Assembly (NCBI GenBank): GCA_907164885.2
Contig: OU015490.1
Span: 230,972,391 to 231,036,390, forward strand
Source: Dolomedes plantarius
Taxonomy: Eukaryota > Arthropoda > Arachnida > Araneae > Dolomedidae
DNA length: 64,000 nt
Direction: 5' to 3'
Each line of letters opens with the position of its first letter. Position 1 is the first letter of the stretch. The translations under genes and the position numbers were made by a program. The notes under the pieces are model-generated. The model had not been told where the DNA came from. It did not search any database and was given only the letters and a program-made list of their open reading frames with translations. Below, piece by piece: positions 24,966 to 37,339 of the stretch.

Positions 24966-26375
24966 CACTCATGGACAAAAAAAATTGCGCACAAAGGAGT
25001 CGTCAAAATGAAACGAAATTTAACATACGTAATGACTACTTTGATATAAGTAAATTATAAGAAAATCAAAGAAAAAGGATAATTTATTTCAGAGAAAAAG
25101 GCAAAAGAACGGAGGAGTCAATACTCCGTTGGACCCCCTCTAGCGCGAATGCACGATGCGATACAACAGGGCATTGAGTCATTCAAGTTCTGTATGATGT
25201 CTTGAGACATTTCGTTCCATATTTGCTGTAACCTTGCCTCTAGTTCGTTCAAACTCGTGGGATGCCCAACTCGTCGTCCCAAATGATCCCAGATATGCTC
25301 AATTGGAGACAAATCTGGGGATCGGGCAGGCCAAGGAAGGGTGGTAACAGTGCGGAGACAGTCTTGGGACACCCTTCCCGTATGAGGCCGAGCATTGTCT
25401 TGTTGAAAAATGGCTCCTGAGAGCCGTTGCATGAGTGGCAACACATGTGGTTGCAGGATTTCATGAACATACCGCTGGACTGTCATGGTGCCACGGAAAA
25501 ATAATAGGAGTGACCGTGTATTGTAGGCAATGGCACCCCATACCATCACACCAGCTGTGGGAGTAATGTGTCGCTGTACAGCAAAGGCAGGATTGAAGCG
25601 TTCACCACGGGCTCTCCACACACGAACGCGATTGTCATCACTGACGAGATTGAATCTGGATTCGTCGCTAAAGACGACCTGGTTCCATTCCGCTGCAGTC
25701 CAGTTTCCTCGTGCGCGGCTAAACTCCAAACGGAGGCGTCGATGGGTGGGCGTCAAGGGCAGCACACGTAATGGGCGCCACGATACCAACTGTCCTTCAG
25801 CCAGGCGCCTTCGTATGGTTCGAGAAGACACATAGGCCCCTAGTGAAGGTGCTACCTTTTCCTGGATGGCGGCCGATGAAGCAATTGGCTGTACGCGTGC
25901 ATTTCTTACGATGTGGCGGTCTTCTCGACGACTGGTCTGTCGAGGGCGTCCTGAGCCTGGTCTTCGTGTACATGACATCTCTCGGGTCCACTGGTCCCAA
26001 CACCTCCTCACAACACAATCAGAGCGGCCTAATTGACGAGCTACTCGCCTAGCTGACCATCCAGCTTCCATCATCCCGACGATTCTCTCCCTCTCAAGCT
26101 GCGACAACTGCTTATATTGGCTTCGAACACGGCGTAATGGCATGTCTATCTCATCTCTTCCTTTGTAAATGATTCATCACACTCAAACAAGCTTTGGTTA
26201 CCTGTTTTCTACTCCACAGAGTACGATGTTCAACGCCCTCTACCGGCTATACGTAATACGCAATCACGCTGCATTTCTAATCATTTGCATATCTCCCTGA
26301 CATGTACCTTCATTGCAAGTTTCGTTACGATCTCGTAATTATTTCTTGGTGCGCTAATTTTTTTGTCCATGAGTG
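24966..26375 (-). mobile_element. Full-length Tc1-like transposon with intact gene (copy G)
   Basis: Ends CACTCATGGACAAAAAAA (left) and the same read inward at the right (CACTCATGGACAAAAAAATT). TA lies on both sides (24964-24965, 26376-26377). Length 1410 bp. It sits inside the piggyBac fragment and is the youngest layer of this nest. Confidence 0.94.
25118..26143 (-). CDS. Tc1-like transposase, uninterrupted, 341 aa
   Basis: ATG at 26143, stop at 25118-25120, no stops or frame changes. The length matches full Tc1-like transposases (~340). Domains: helix-turn-helix near residues 13-60 (LERERIVGMMEAGWSARRVA), a GRP linker (RRPGSGRPRQTSRRED, residues ~58-73), a second helix-turn-helix (YVSSRTIRRRLAEGQL), then the catalytic core with Asp in VFSDESRF, Asp in QQDNARPH and Glu in SPDLSPIEHIW. 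Only 32 residues separate the last two, against 34 in classical Tc1. It should bind the element's inverted repeats and catalyse cut-and-paste at TA. Whether it is expressed cannot be judged. Confidence 0.95.
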   Translation of the reverse strand: MPLRRVRSQYKQLSQLERERIVGMMEAGWSARRVARQLGRSDCVVRRCWDQWTREMSCTRRPGSGRPRQTSRREDRHIVRNARVQPIASSAAIQEKVAPSLGAYVSSRTIRRRLAEGQLVSWRPLRVLPLTPTHRRLRLEFSRARGNWTAAEWNQVVFSDESRFNLVSDDNRVRVWRARGERFNPAFAVQRHITPTAGVMVWGAIAYNTRSLLLFFRGTMTVQRYVHEILQPHVLPLMQRLSGAIFQQDNARPHTGRVSQDCLRTVTTLPWPARSPDLSPIEHIWDHLGRRVGHPTSLNELEARLQQIWNEMSQDIIQNLNDSMPCCIASCIRARGGPTEY

Positions 26376-26515
26376 TAGTAAGAAAAAGGAGCATATTGTA
26401 TGGGAAAAATGGATACTCTACATGGCTGTAATGAATTCTAAAATAAGTTTATTAGAGTTTCAGAGATATATATCTTTGAGAGAGCCATATCTTTGATAAA
26501 AAGTCTTGAAGAAAT

Positions 26516-26671
26516 GCGAAGATTTGTTATATTATTTTTGCCTACTACTGCAAGAAATAAAAAGAACTGTTTTAAAAAATCTCTATTTTTCATTTGCGGT
26601 AACTGGCATATTTATTTCTGTTATTAAAATTCACTTGTAAAATTATCTTTCCGTACCACGGATTTGGTACA
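26516..26671 (+). repeat. 3' LTR, right part
   Basis: From GCGAAGATTTGTT to TTTGGTACA this matches 19311-19466 of the 5' LTR with few differences. The A-run after GAAATAAAA is shorter here. ATAT follows, completing the target duplication. Confidence 0.9.
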
Positions 26672-28555
26672 ATATTGTCTATGGTCTCTATGGTTTCGTG
26701 AAATGTTATAACATGACGATACCAGTGTTTTAATAACAGAAGATTATAGCATAAATTTTATAATTTTGCTGTAAATAATTATATTGTTTATGGTTTCTAT
26801 GGCTTCGTCAAATGTTAGAACATGAAGATACCAGTGTTTTAATAACAGAATAAAATTTTTTATATTTTACATTTTTGCTGTAGATAATGATATTGTTTAT
26901 GGTCTCATTGTTTCGTCAAATGTAGTAACATGAAGATATGGGTATTCAATTACAGAAGAATATTGTATGAATTTAATATTTTCACTGTACGTAATTATAT
27001 TGTTCATGATCTCTGTGGTTTCATCAAGTGTTATAACATGAAGAAACCAGTTTCTAATAACGGAAGACTATTGCATAAATTTTGCATTTTTGCTATAGAT
27101 AATTATATTTTTTATGGTGTCCATGGTTTCGTCAAGAGAAGTAACATGAAGATACTAGTTTATAATTACAAAAGAATATTGCACGAATTTCACATTTTTG
27201 CCGTAGATAATTGTATTGTTTACGGTGTCTATGATATCATCAAGTGTAGTAACATGGAGATACATGTATTTAATTACAGAAGAATATTGCATGAATTTAA
27301 TATTTGCACTGTACATAATTATATTGTTTATGGTCTCTATGGTTTCGTCAAGTGTTATAACATGAAGATACCAGTTTCTAATAACGGAAGAATATTGCAT
27401 AAATTTTACATTTTTGCTGTAGATAATTACATTCTTTATGGTCTCTATGGTTTCGTGGAGTGTAGTAACATGAAAATACCGATATTTAATTACAGAAGAA
27501 TATTCTATGAATTTCATATATTTACTGTACATAATTATATTGTTTATGGGCTTTATGGTTTTGTCAAGTGTTTTAACATGAAGATACCAGTTTCTAATAA
27601 CGGAAGAATATTGCATAAATTTTACATTTTTGCTGTAGATAATTACATTGTTTATGGTCTCCATGGTTTCGTGGAGTATAGTAACATGAAGAAACTAGTT
27701 TTTAATTACAGAAGAATATAGCATAAATTTAACATTTTTACTGCACAAAATGACATTATTTATGGTCTCAATGATCCCGTCAAATGCTATAACATGACAA
27801 CACCAGAATGTAATAACAAAAGAATATTGCATATATTTAACATTTTTAACTGTAAATGCGAGTATTATAATGTTTATTGTCTCTAAGATTTCGTCAAGTG
27901 TAGTAACATGAATATGCCCGTAATTAATTACAGAAGTCTATTGCCTGAATTTAAAATTTGTACTGTACATAGTTATATTATTTATGGTCTCAATGATCTC
28001 ATCAAATGTTATAAAATGACGACACAATTATTCAATAACAGAAGAGTATTGCATAAGTTTAACATTTTTTTAGATACAAGTATTATAGTGTTTATTGTTT
28101 CAATGGTTTCGTCAAGTTTTATAACATGAAGATACCAGTTTCTAATAACGGAAGAATATTGCATAAATTTTTCATTTTTGCTGTAGATATTTATATTGTT
28201 TATGGTCTCTATGGTTTCGTCAAGTTTTATAACATGAAGATATAGTTTGTAATAACGGAAGAACATTCCATAAATTTAATATTTTAACTGTACTTAATTA
28301 TATTGATTATGGTCTCAATGATCTCGCCAAAGGTTGTAACATGACGACACCGGTATTTAATAACAGAAGAATATTGCATAAATTTAATATTTATTTTCTA
28401 GATACGATTATTATAGTGTTTATTGTCTCTACGGTTTCGCCAGGTGTAGTAACTTGAAGATGCCAGTAATTAATTACAGAAGAATATTGCAAGAATTTAA
28501 TATTTTAAATGTACATAATTATATTATTTATGGTCTCAATAGTTTCGTCGGCCTA
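26672..28555 (+). repeat. 108-bp satellite array with in-frame 36-residue repeat
   Basis: About 17 head-to-tail units, marked by CATGAAGATACCAG-like motifs at 27361, 27469, 27577, 27685 and 27793, exactly 108 bp apart. Two unit types alternate: one with TTTAATTACAGAAGAATATT, one with TTTCTAATAACGGAAGAATA, so the higher-order period is 216 bp. Because 108 is divisible by 3, one frame is open across seven units (26930-27721), giving repeats such as YIVYGLYGFVKCYNMKIPV. The minus strand is also open (27155-27664). Units after ~27800 vary in length. I treat it as a satellite, not a gene. Confidence 0.85.
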
Positions 28556-28880
28556 AATAACATAACGAAACGTTTTTTTTTAATATAATATAATTCATTT
28601 TGGCTATAACGATATGAAGGTTTGAAGCGTAGGAAAATGTGTAATATTAAGTGCTAAAAAGATGTTAGACACTAAAAAGATGTATGCAAGCTGATGCAAA
28701 AGATATATGTAAGCGGAGCGAAAGAAGAGATTAAGAACATTTAAGATAAAATGAGATTAAATAAAGCTAGTGTACGAATTAAACAATTCAGGGAATGCAT
28801 AGTTCGGGCATAGCTTAAATTGCAATTGAAACATATAATAATGAAATAATCAAACGGTTTAAATTGCGGATCAAATTACT
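28556..28880. other. AT-rich DNA, no gene seen
   Basis: Lies between the end of the satellite and the TTAA of a piggyBac end. Nothing recognisable. Confidence 0.5.
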
Positions 28881-29600
28881 TTAACCCGGCATTACCCGCG
28901 CGACAAAAACGAACGTAAATTCTCGCACCGGGTATCTCATACCCAAGGGTGTTTCATTGTGCTTTCTACCGTAAAATCTATACACGAAATGTAAAAAAAG
29001 ATAAAAAATAGAAAAATACAACTGTAAACATATATTTAAAAATGCTACTTACATTTAGTTTGCACATTTTCTGCAAATACATGCCATGTGTTCCATACAT
29101 ATATGTTTATCACACCTGTCACAAATAAATTTAGTTTTTCTGTCCTTCTTATTAGGGCATTCAGCGCATCTTTTATATATTCCTTTGGCCCTCTTTGCAG
29201 GTGGTGCGATGTCTCCACTGGATCCTAATTTTTCTTTTAAATTTCGTGGAAGCATTGTTTGCTGACTCCTACTTTTCTTGTATTCTTCTACAAGTTGAAA
29301 TCCCAAATATTTCAAAAATGAGCGTCTGGTTTGATGTTGAGTGGGTGGTTTCTTTGTAGATAATAAAATAATTCGCGCATTTATCGCAGCAACGTTCAAC
29401 AATGCAAAAAATATTGCCATGGGCCAACGATTACATTTTCTAGCCGTCGAATATGTTGCAGCCATTTCATCAACAACGTCCACTGCTCCTTTAGTTAGAT
29501 TATAGAAAGTTATTATTTCGGGTTTTTGGGATTCTCCTGTACATGAATCTATTGCGTCATCATTGTGCATTGTTGAAAGCAATTGTTCACCACAGAATCA
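28881..29600 (-). mobile_element. piggyBac-like transposon, 3' part
   Basis: TTAA (28881-28884) is followed by the terminal sequence CCCGGCATTACCCGCGCG, typical of piggyBac ends. A subterminal palindromic GGGTATCTCATACCC lies near 28943-28957. The coding part runs inward on the minus strand and becomes unreadable beyond about 29600, so the 5' half is missing. Confidence 0.82.
29055..29600 (-). pseudogene. piggyBac transposase, C-terminal third
   Basis: Minus strand, open from about 29600 to TAA at 29055. It reads LLSTMHND, then KPEIITFYN and TKGAVDVVDEM, containing the third catalytic Asp of the piggyBac DDD triad. RWPMAIFFALLNVAAINA follows, the conserved helix after it. The C-terminus is a Cys-rich cross-brace zinc domain (RCAECP, KFICDRCDKHIC, CRKCAN) that in this family helps bind the element's ends. 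The domain looks intact. The first two catalytic Asps lie in the missing part, so this is a truncated copy. Confidence 0.88.
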
Positions 29601-30081
29601 ACATGTATTATCATTCATTTGCAAGGATAACATGCTTAGACTGCTTATATCGAAAGTTAAAGTTGTTTAATTTACACCAGATTAACTCATCCTGTTTTAT
29701 CATGCTATTATTTTTATTTCTATGTAGTATTTTGATGGCTACTTCTTGATATCGCATTATTTTAGTATTTTTTTATTAAATGAAGTACTCATTATAACTC
29801 AAATTAACTATTTCTATAATTCGTTTGACATATCTTAGAACACCGGGCTGCGTTAATAAAATATATTAAATTTACATTTTCGATTTCAGTTTTTCGTTTA
29901 GTTTTAGTTCTCCTTTCCCAAATATGGTGTCATTCAGATGTGTACTCCGTTGCTGAAGTCTAAAGACTGGTAACTAAAACAAATATTAATAATATTTATT
30001 TCAATTTAATATTTTGTTTCTGTATTTGTCACATCTGAATGTTTTATATCCCATCAATGACTAATCAAGTAACTAATTGTA
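29601..30081. other. AT-rich DNA, no gene seen
   Basis: No element ends or coding signal between the piggyBac remnant and the Tc1 copy H. Confidence 0.5.
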
Positions 30082-31448
30082 CACTCTTAAACAAAAAAAA
30101 TAATAAAAAAAGCACCAAGGAGTTATCCAAATGGAACGAAAATCGGTGGATGTGATGTACATGTACAGAAAAACAAATCATTAACATCTGAGGAAGATTA
30201 TATGATTTATTCAAGAGAAAGAGCTTCACAAATTGAAAAAGTCAATAGCGTGTTGGTCCCCCTCTGGTCCTTCTGCAAGCAGTTATTCGACTTGGTATTG
30301 ATTGATAGAGGTGACGGATGTCCTCCATCGGGATACCGTGCCAAATTCTATCCAATTGGCGCGTTAGATCGTCGAAATCCCGAGCAGGTTGGATATCCCT
30401 GCCCATAATACTCCAAACGTCCTGAACGAGGGAGAGATCCTGTGACCTTGCTGGCCAAGGTAGCGTTTGACAAGCATGGAAACAAGCAGTAGAAACTCTC
30501 GCCGTGTGCGGGCGGGCAATATCTTGCAGAAAGGAAAGCCCATCAAGGGCAACACAATGGGGCACAGAATATCGTCGACGTACCACTGTCTGTAAGGGTG
30601 CCGCGGATGACAACCAAAAGGGTCCTGCCATGAAATGAAATGGCACCTCAGACTATCACTCCTGGTTGTCGGCCCGTATAGCGGAAGACAGTCGGGTCCT
30701 GAGCGTCTCCAGACACGTATTCACTGGTCATCGGGACTCATCACTGAAGACAATTCTACTCCAATCAGTAACATTCCAGGTCGAATGTTCCCACACCACT
30801 GCAAACGGGCTTGTCGGTGTACAGAGGTTAATGGTAGTCGAAGCAAGGGGCGCCGTGATCTCAGCCCCATTTCTCTGAGCCGCCTGTGACTTGTCATTGT
30901 AGTCACTGAAGCACCGGTTGCACGTACGATCGATGATAATGATGAATCTAGGGCTGTAAGTGCCGCTCTGACGATTGTTCGGTCCTCACGTTCTGTGGTT
31001 TCTCTAGCCCGACCATCCTTCTTGACACTGTGTTCGGCCATGGTTCATCTATTCCTGCCAACATCGTCTAATAGTGACATCGGTCCTATCCAAATGTCTA
31101 GCGATTCACCGAATAGAACAACCGGCTTGTATGAGCCCAACTGTACGTCCTCTCTCAAATGCTAACATCAGCGCATATTGCTCGCAAACATGTATGCGAG
31201 GCATAGTTACTGTCTACCGTAGCACACGGAATGAAATTTGCAAAGATTTTATGACCTGGAATCGAAATTTCTAGTCTTTAATATCCTGCCAATTGCGCAG
31301 TTAAGATGCCCTTCAGCGTCGCATGTTCATTCATTGGCCACCAAACTTTAAAATTTTGAATTTTCCGTTGAAATCTACATGCATATCAATTTGTGTCCAA
31401 TTTGCATTATCCCTTCTTGGTGAGTCTATTTTTTGGGGTCAAACAGTG
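30082..31448 (-). mobile_element. Tc1-like transposon, decayed (copy H)
   Basis: Left end CACTCTTAAACAAAAAAAAT, right end read inward CACTGTTTGACCCCAAAAAA. TA lies on both sides (30080-30081 and 31449-31450). Length 1367 bp. It is related to copy G in end structure (CACT..., then CACCAAG) but belongs to a different family by protein. Confidence 0.85.
30242..31204 (-). pseudogene. Tc1-like transposase, decayed (copy H)
   Basis: Minus strand, ATG at 31204 (MPRIHVCEQYALMLAFERGR), with helix-turn-helix pieces broken by TGA and TAG. The middle part is open from 31041 (AEHSVKKDGRARETTEREDR). A frame change near 30800 follows; the first catalytic Asp (FSDESR) lies in the second frame. From 30646 the end is open: LQDIARPHTARV (Asn of the usual DNARPH is Ile), TLPWPARSQDLSLVQDVW (the catalytic Glu of SPIE has become Gln), and RGGPTRY. 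Spacing between the second and third positions is 32, as in copy G. Confidence 0.85.
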
Positions 31449-31566
31449 TATTATATTTTCTACACATATTTACATACGCATACGAATTGTTGAATTTCAC
31501 AATTGATTATTATTATTCATGACTGTGACCGATAAGGAGCATAAAAATTAAAGTTAAGAAACTTTA

Positions 31567-31830
31567 TGGACCCGAGGTAGCTTAGTGATCGTCCGTTGGA
31601 CGTCGGACAGATTGTGCTCTCTTGAAATCCCGGCGAGCGCCAAAAATACCTTCGACTAGCTCGGATATAAGCACTCTAAATCGGTTGACCGGAAATTCCT
31701 ACCATGAGGTCAGCCGGGGGAGGAATGTGCGAATCCAGCACATGACGCGCCGGTGGGTGTTCGTTGAAAATTCTGGTGGCAACAGGGAGGGGTGTTGGTA
31801 CATCTATACATATACGGTGCTTCCATTGTA
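31567..31830 (+). mobile_element. tRNA-derived SINE or SINE fragment
   Basis: CCGAGGTAGCTTAGTGATCG resembles a tRNA 5' half with box A, and TTGAAATCCCGGCGA about 35 bp later resembles box B. The body contains GGTTGACCGG and GGTGGCAACAGG, loosely similar to the 3' part of the SINE at 16821. A C-run and non-repeat DNA follow after 31830. The box B has one poor base (AAA for CGA), so it is probably inactive. Confidence 0.5.
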
Positions 31831-31920
31831 AGAAACCAACGTCTTTTGCGGATTCATCTTCACGGGCGAATGAAAGAACACATTTCCCCCCCCCCCCATC
31901 CCACATCATTAAAAAACTAT

Positions 31921-32590
31921 ATTAAGTAACAAAATTTTAAACTATTTAGGGTGCAATGTATTTCTCGAATACAAACAACTAAATGAATTTCCTTACGTCC
32001 ACTTGACTAATTAAAATACAGATTGAAAACATTAGGATAGACGCATATATGTCCATAGATCTGCTAATGGGCATTATTAAAAGAAGAATTTATATCAAGT
32101 AGCAAAATTTTAAACGAATTAATGTTCTTTGTATGTCCCAGATACAAACGACTAAATGAGTTCCTTACGTGCCCTTTAATAATCAAAACATGGCATTGAA
32201 ATATTAGGGCAGAAGCATTATGTCCATAGCTCTGTGAACGGGCATTATTATAAAACAAATTGCAATAAGTAACGAAATTATAAATGCTTTAAGATATTTT
32301 GTATCTCTCAGATACAAACGACTAAATGGATGCTCTTACGGCCACTTTACTAATCAAAACACGGCTCTCAAACATTAGGACAGACGTATTTATGTCCATA
32401 TAACTGCGAACGGGCATTAATAAGGAAAAAAATATTAAGTTAAAAAATTATAAACACTTTAGGTTGTTTTGTATCTGTCAGTTACAAACGACTAAATGAA
32501 TTCCTTTACGTGCATTTTACTAATCAAAACATTGCTCGAAAACATTAGGGAAGATACATTTATGTCCATGGGTCTGTGAATGGGCATTTG
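31921..32590. repeat. Tandem repeat, ~171-bp unit, about four copies
   Basis: The marker ACAAACGACTAAATG recurs at 31971, 32144, 32314 and 32484 (spacing 173, 170, 170). Each is followed by CTTACG...CACTTTACTAATCAAAAC, TATGTCCATA and GGGCATTA. Units are diverged, so the array is old. Confidence 0.85.
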
Positions 32591-33699
32591 CGAGATTAAT
32601 AGCAAAATTACGAAGATATGATCATGTGTTTAAAACAAAGAGGGTAAGTTGTCAATCTGTCAAATAATACACCATTCCTTCTTCATTTAATATGTTCGTC
32701 ATCGTACAAGTGTAGTATATAAACTAGCAGAAGTATATCAAATGCGATATCTCCCTAGCTAATTGAACATATTACGCCAGAGATAAAGCACTGTATAAGC
32801 AAAATGCTTTTAATATCCCTTTTATATGTAAAGTTAAAACGAGAAAAATAAGACAACAATTAGAATAAAAATATTTTTTTTCATTAAACCCGTTAAAACT
32901 GAGACATCTGAAATTGAATCTATAATCTATACAATATTCCCGAAAACAGCTTTTACGGATGATATAAAATGGAAAATTTCCTTTGAGTCTAAAGGATAAA
33001 ATGGAAAAAAACCTGTTTTTATTATGTCATTGTGAAAGAATAGCTGGGACACATCGAACATATCGTCCTGTTTTAATAGGTCTTTATTTGTAAGAAGCAC
33101 ATTCAAATTATTTCTTTCCAGTTTCCTTGGCAACATGTCAAAATAAACAATTCGTAAATTGCGTTCGATGGTACCGTTAGAAAATTAATTGCAGAAGCTC
33201 CTTAAGTATATAAATGTTGATAAAGCCACTGCACTGATTTTGCATTATTTTTTATAAATATTTGGGCTAAAATATTGAGTAAAGTGTTAAAAGTTTTGAG
33301 ATTCCCATTTTAGTGTTTTCTTTTTTTTTTCATTTTGAGATAATGCCAAAAAATAGGGAAAAGTTAATTTTGAAATCTGCAAAAATATTTATTTAATCAT
33401 TATATTTCCAGATAAACAACTTATGTATATTTCATTATGAGGGTAATGATGGAATTATGCTAACATATGAAATATTATGAATATTTCAGGGAAAAATAGC
33501 AAAGTAGGCTTTTTTTTAATGCATTGTGAGATATCTAAAAATATTGAAAAAAATTTTATGATTCCGAAGTCCTGAAATATATCTAAATTATTTTGTAGAG
33601 GCTGGTTAAATTATACCATTTGAGTACTCGATGGAATTGATTTTTTTTATTATTATGATAGAATCACTACATCTGAAAATGGTTTATGTGAATAAATGC
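32591..33699. other. AT-rich DNA, no gene seen
   Basis: A 69-codon open stretch on the minus strand (32927-33136) has no recognisable motif and low-complexity composition. Nothing else is supported. Confidence 0.5.
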
Positions 33700-35950
33700 A
33701 TTTCATCTGTTCATAGAGTGAAAAAAGTGTTTTCATAGAGTACAAAAGTGCATGCGTTCTAAATCAAAAATTAGATATTATCCTTAAGTATTAGAGACTT
33801 ACGTTAAAATGCTCAGCTAATCACGGTATCTGACATATAAGTCGTGTTATAACAATAAATTGAAATTTGTAAAGGTAATAAATAGTAAAGCTCAATTAAT
33901 CATAAAGGTTTATTTAGTCAAACTGATATTTCGTTATTGTTAATATTTTTAATCTCTTAAACAAAAATTAGCTTTTTTTTTCTTCAGCTCATACAGTAAA
34001 AGAAAATATTCTCATAAAGTATAAAAGTGTATGGATTCTGAGTTGAATACTCATTACTACTCTTAAGCTGTGGAGACTTGAGTTAAAATGCTCGGCTAAT
34101 TACAACCGTAAAATCATTTGTCCCGTTATGGCAGTAAAATGAAATTTGCGAAGTTAATAGCAAGGCTCGTTTAATCAGAAAGGTTTGTTTAGTCGAATTG
34201 TTATTTAGTTAGTGTTAATGTTTTCAATCTCATAAATATAAAATAACTTTTTTTAATCAGTTCATACAGTAGAAAAATATTTTTTTTAAATATAAATGTT
34301 TAATGATTATAAATTGAATAATAAGTATTATTCTTAAACTTTTTATAATTGAGTTAAAGTGCTCTGCTAATCAGGACCAGAGAATTATAAATCCTGTTAT
34401 AACACTAAAACGAAATTTGTAAATGTAATATTAAAGCTTCCTTAATCATAAAGGTTTATTTAGTCAAATTTTTATTTCTTTAGAGTTAATATTTTTAATG
34501 TCTTAAATAGCAATTTTTTCGTCAGTTCATATAGGAGAAGAAAACATTTTCATAAAGCATAGAATTTTCTGATTCTAAAATGAATACTCAATATTTCTAT
34601 TAAACTTTAGAGATTTGAGTTAAAATTCTCGGCTAATCAGAACCGTGAAATCATTTGTCCTGTGATGGCAGTAAAAGGAAATTTGTAAAGACTATATATA
34701 GTAAGGTTCGCTGAATCATAAAGGTTTATTTAGTCAAATTGATATTTCATTAGTGTTGATGTTTTTAATCTCATAGACATAAAATAACTTTATTTTCCTC
34801 AGTTCATACATTAAAAAAATATTTTCGCAAAGTATAAAAGCTTATGAATTATAAATTGAATACTAAATATTATTCTTAAGCTTTATATATTTGAGTTAAA
34901 ATTTTAAACTAATGATGACCACGGAATTAAAAGTTATGTTCTAAGAGAAAAATTTAATTTATAAAGGTAATATTATAACTCACTTAATCATAAAGGTTTA
35001 TTTAGACAGATTGTTATTTCGTTAATGTTTTTAATCTCATATATAACTTTATTTTCATGAGTTCATACACTAAAAGAAAATATTTTACTAAAGAATACAA
35101 TTTTATGGATTCTAAGCTGAATACTGAATATTACTCTTAAGCATTAGGGGTTTGAGTTGAAATGCTCAGCTAATTACAACAGCGAAATTATTTGTACCGT
35201 TAATGCAGTAAAGTTAAATTTATAAAAGTAATAGTTAGGTTCGCTTAATCATAAAGGTTTATTTAGTCAAAGTGTTATTTCATTACTTTTAATGTTATCA
35301 ATCTCTTAAACATAAAATAACTTTTTTCATCAGTTCATACAATAAAAAAAGGTTTTCATAAAGTATAAAAGTTTATGGATTATAAATTGAATGCTAAATA
35401 TTTTTTAATCTTTATATATTTGAGTTAAATTGCTCAGCTAATCACGACCACTTAATTTTAAGTCAGTAAAATTAAATTTGCAGATTATAAATTGAATGCT
35501 AAATAATTTTCTTAAGCCTTATATATGTGAGTTAAAGTGCTCAGCTAATCCCGACCACTTAATTTTAAGTCAGTAAAATTAAATTTGTAAAGCTAATAGT
35601 AAACCTCACTTAATAATAAAGGTATGTTTAATCAAATAGTTATTTCGCCAGCATTAATATTTTGTATCTCCTAAATAAATTTTCTTTCCTCAGTTCATAC
35701 AGTAAAGAAAATATTTTCATAAAGTATAAAATTTTACGGTTTCTAAATTGCATACTCAATATTACTCTTCAACATTAGAAATTTGAGTTAAAATATTCAG
35801 ATAATCACAACCCTCAAAATTATTTCTCCTGTTATGGCGGTAAAATAATTTTTTGTAAGGGAAACAGGCTCGTTTTATCCCAAAGACACATTTAGTAAAA
35901 GTGCTATTTTGTTAGTTTTAACGTTCTTAAACTCATATAAAGAAAAACAC
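33700..35950. repeat. Tandem repeat, ~270-bp unit, about eight copies
   Basis: The marker CATAAAGGTTTATTTAGTC recurs near 33901, 34176, 34447, 34717, 34989, 35250, 35614 and (degenerate) 35880. Spacing is about 270 except for one of ~364, where a ~100-bp part of the unit (CAGCTAATC...TTAATTTTAAGTCAG) is duplicated at 35440-35580. Each unit also has AGTTCATACA and TTTGAGTTAAA. Confidence 0.85.
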
Positions 35951-37303
<1,353 letters not shown>

Positions 37304-37339
37304 TAAAAGAGAATATGAAATAGAATATACATGGAGCAA

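Larger units (their letters stand above)
24658..26515 (+). mobile_element. piggyBac-like fragment inserted in the 3' LTR
   Basis: The insertion begins at TTAA (24658-24661), the piggyBac target. A coding-like stretch on the plus strand reads DDDDISESSSTEANDEL, then FSPDPDDLTDEEAIDAI and ENVESPKDIVGEI (24768-24940). This is the acidic N-terminal region typical of piggyBac transposases, with one TAA in it. The Tc1-like element at 24966-26375 splits the fragment. The remainder (26376-26515) has no readable domain, and the right edge shows no TTAA, so the insert has probably lost its 3' part together with ~230 bp of LTR. Confidence 0.65.
18886..26671 (+). mobile_element. Gypsy (Ty3-type) LTR retrotransposon with nested insertions
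   Basis: Order: 5' LTR, primer-binding site, gag, protease, RT, RNase H, integrase, polypurine tract, 3' LTR. This is the Gypsy arrangement, with integrase after RT/RNase H. A 4-bp target duplication ATAT (18882-18885 and 26672-26675) lies in the 108-bp satellite. All coding domains carry stops or frameshifts. The two LTRs differ at about 14 of the first ~195 aligned bases, so the copy is not recent. The 3' LTR is interrupted by a piggyBac fragment that itself holds a Tc1-like element. Confidence 0.93.

Noticed and set aside
27155..27664. A 169-codon minus-strand gene in the 108-bp satellite
   Set aside because: It is the reverse of the satellite units. The opposite strand is equally open, and no start context or homology supports a gene.
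31921..35950. CRISPR-like array
   Set aside because: The repeats are direct, long (170-270 bp), contiguous without spacers and diverged, in a eukaryotic context. They are satellites.
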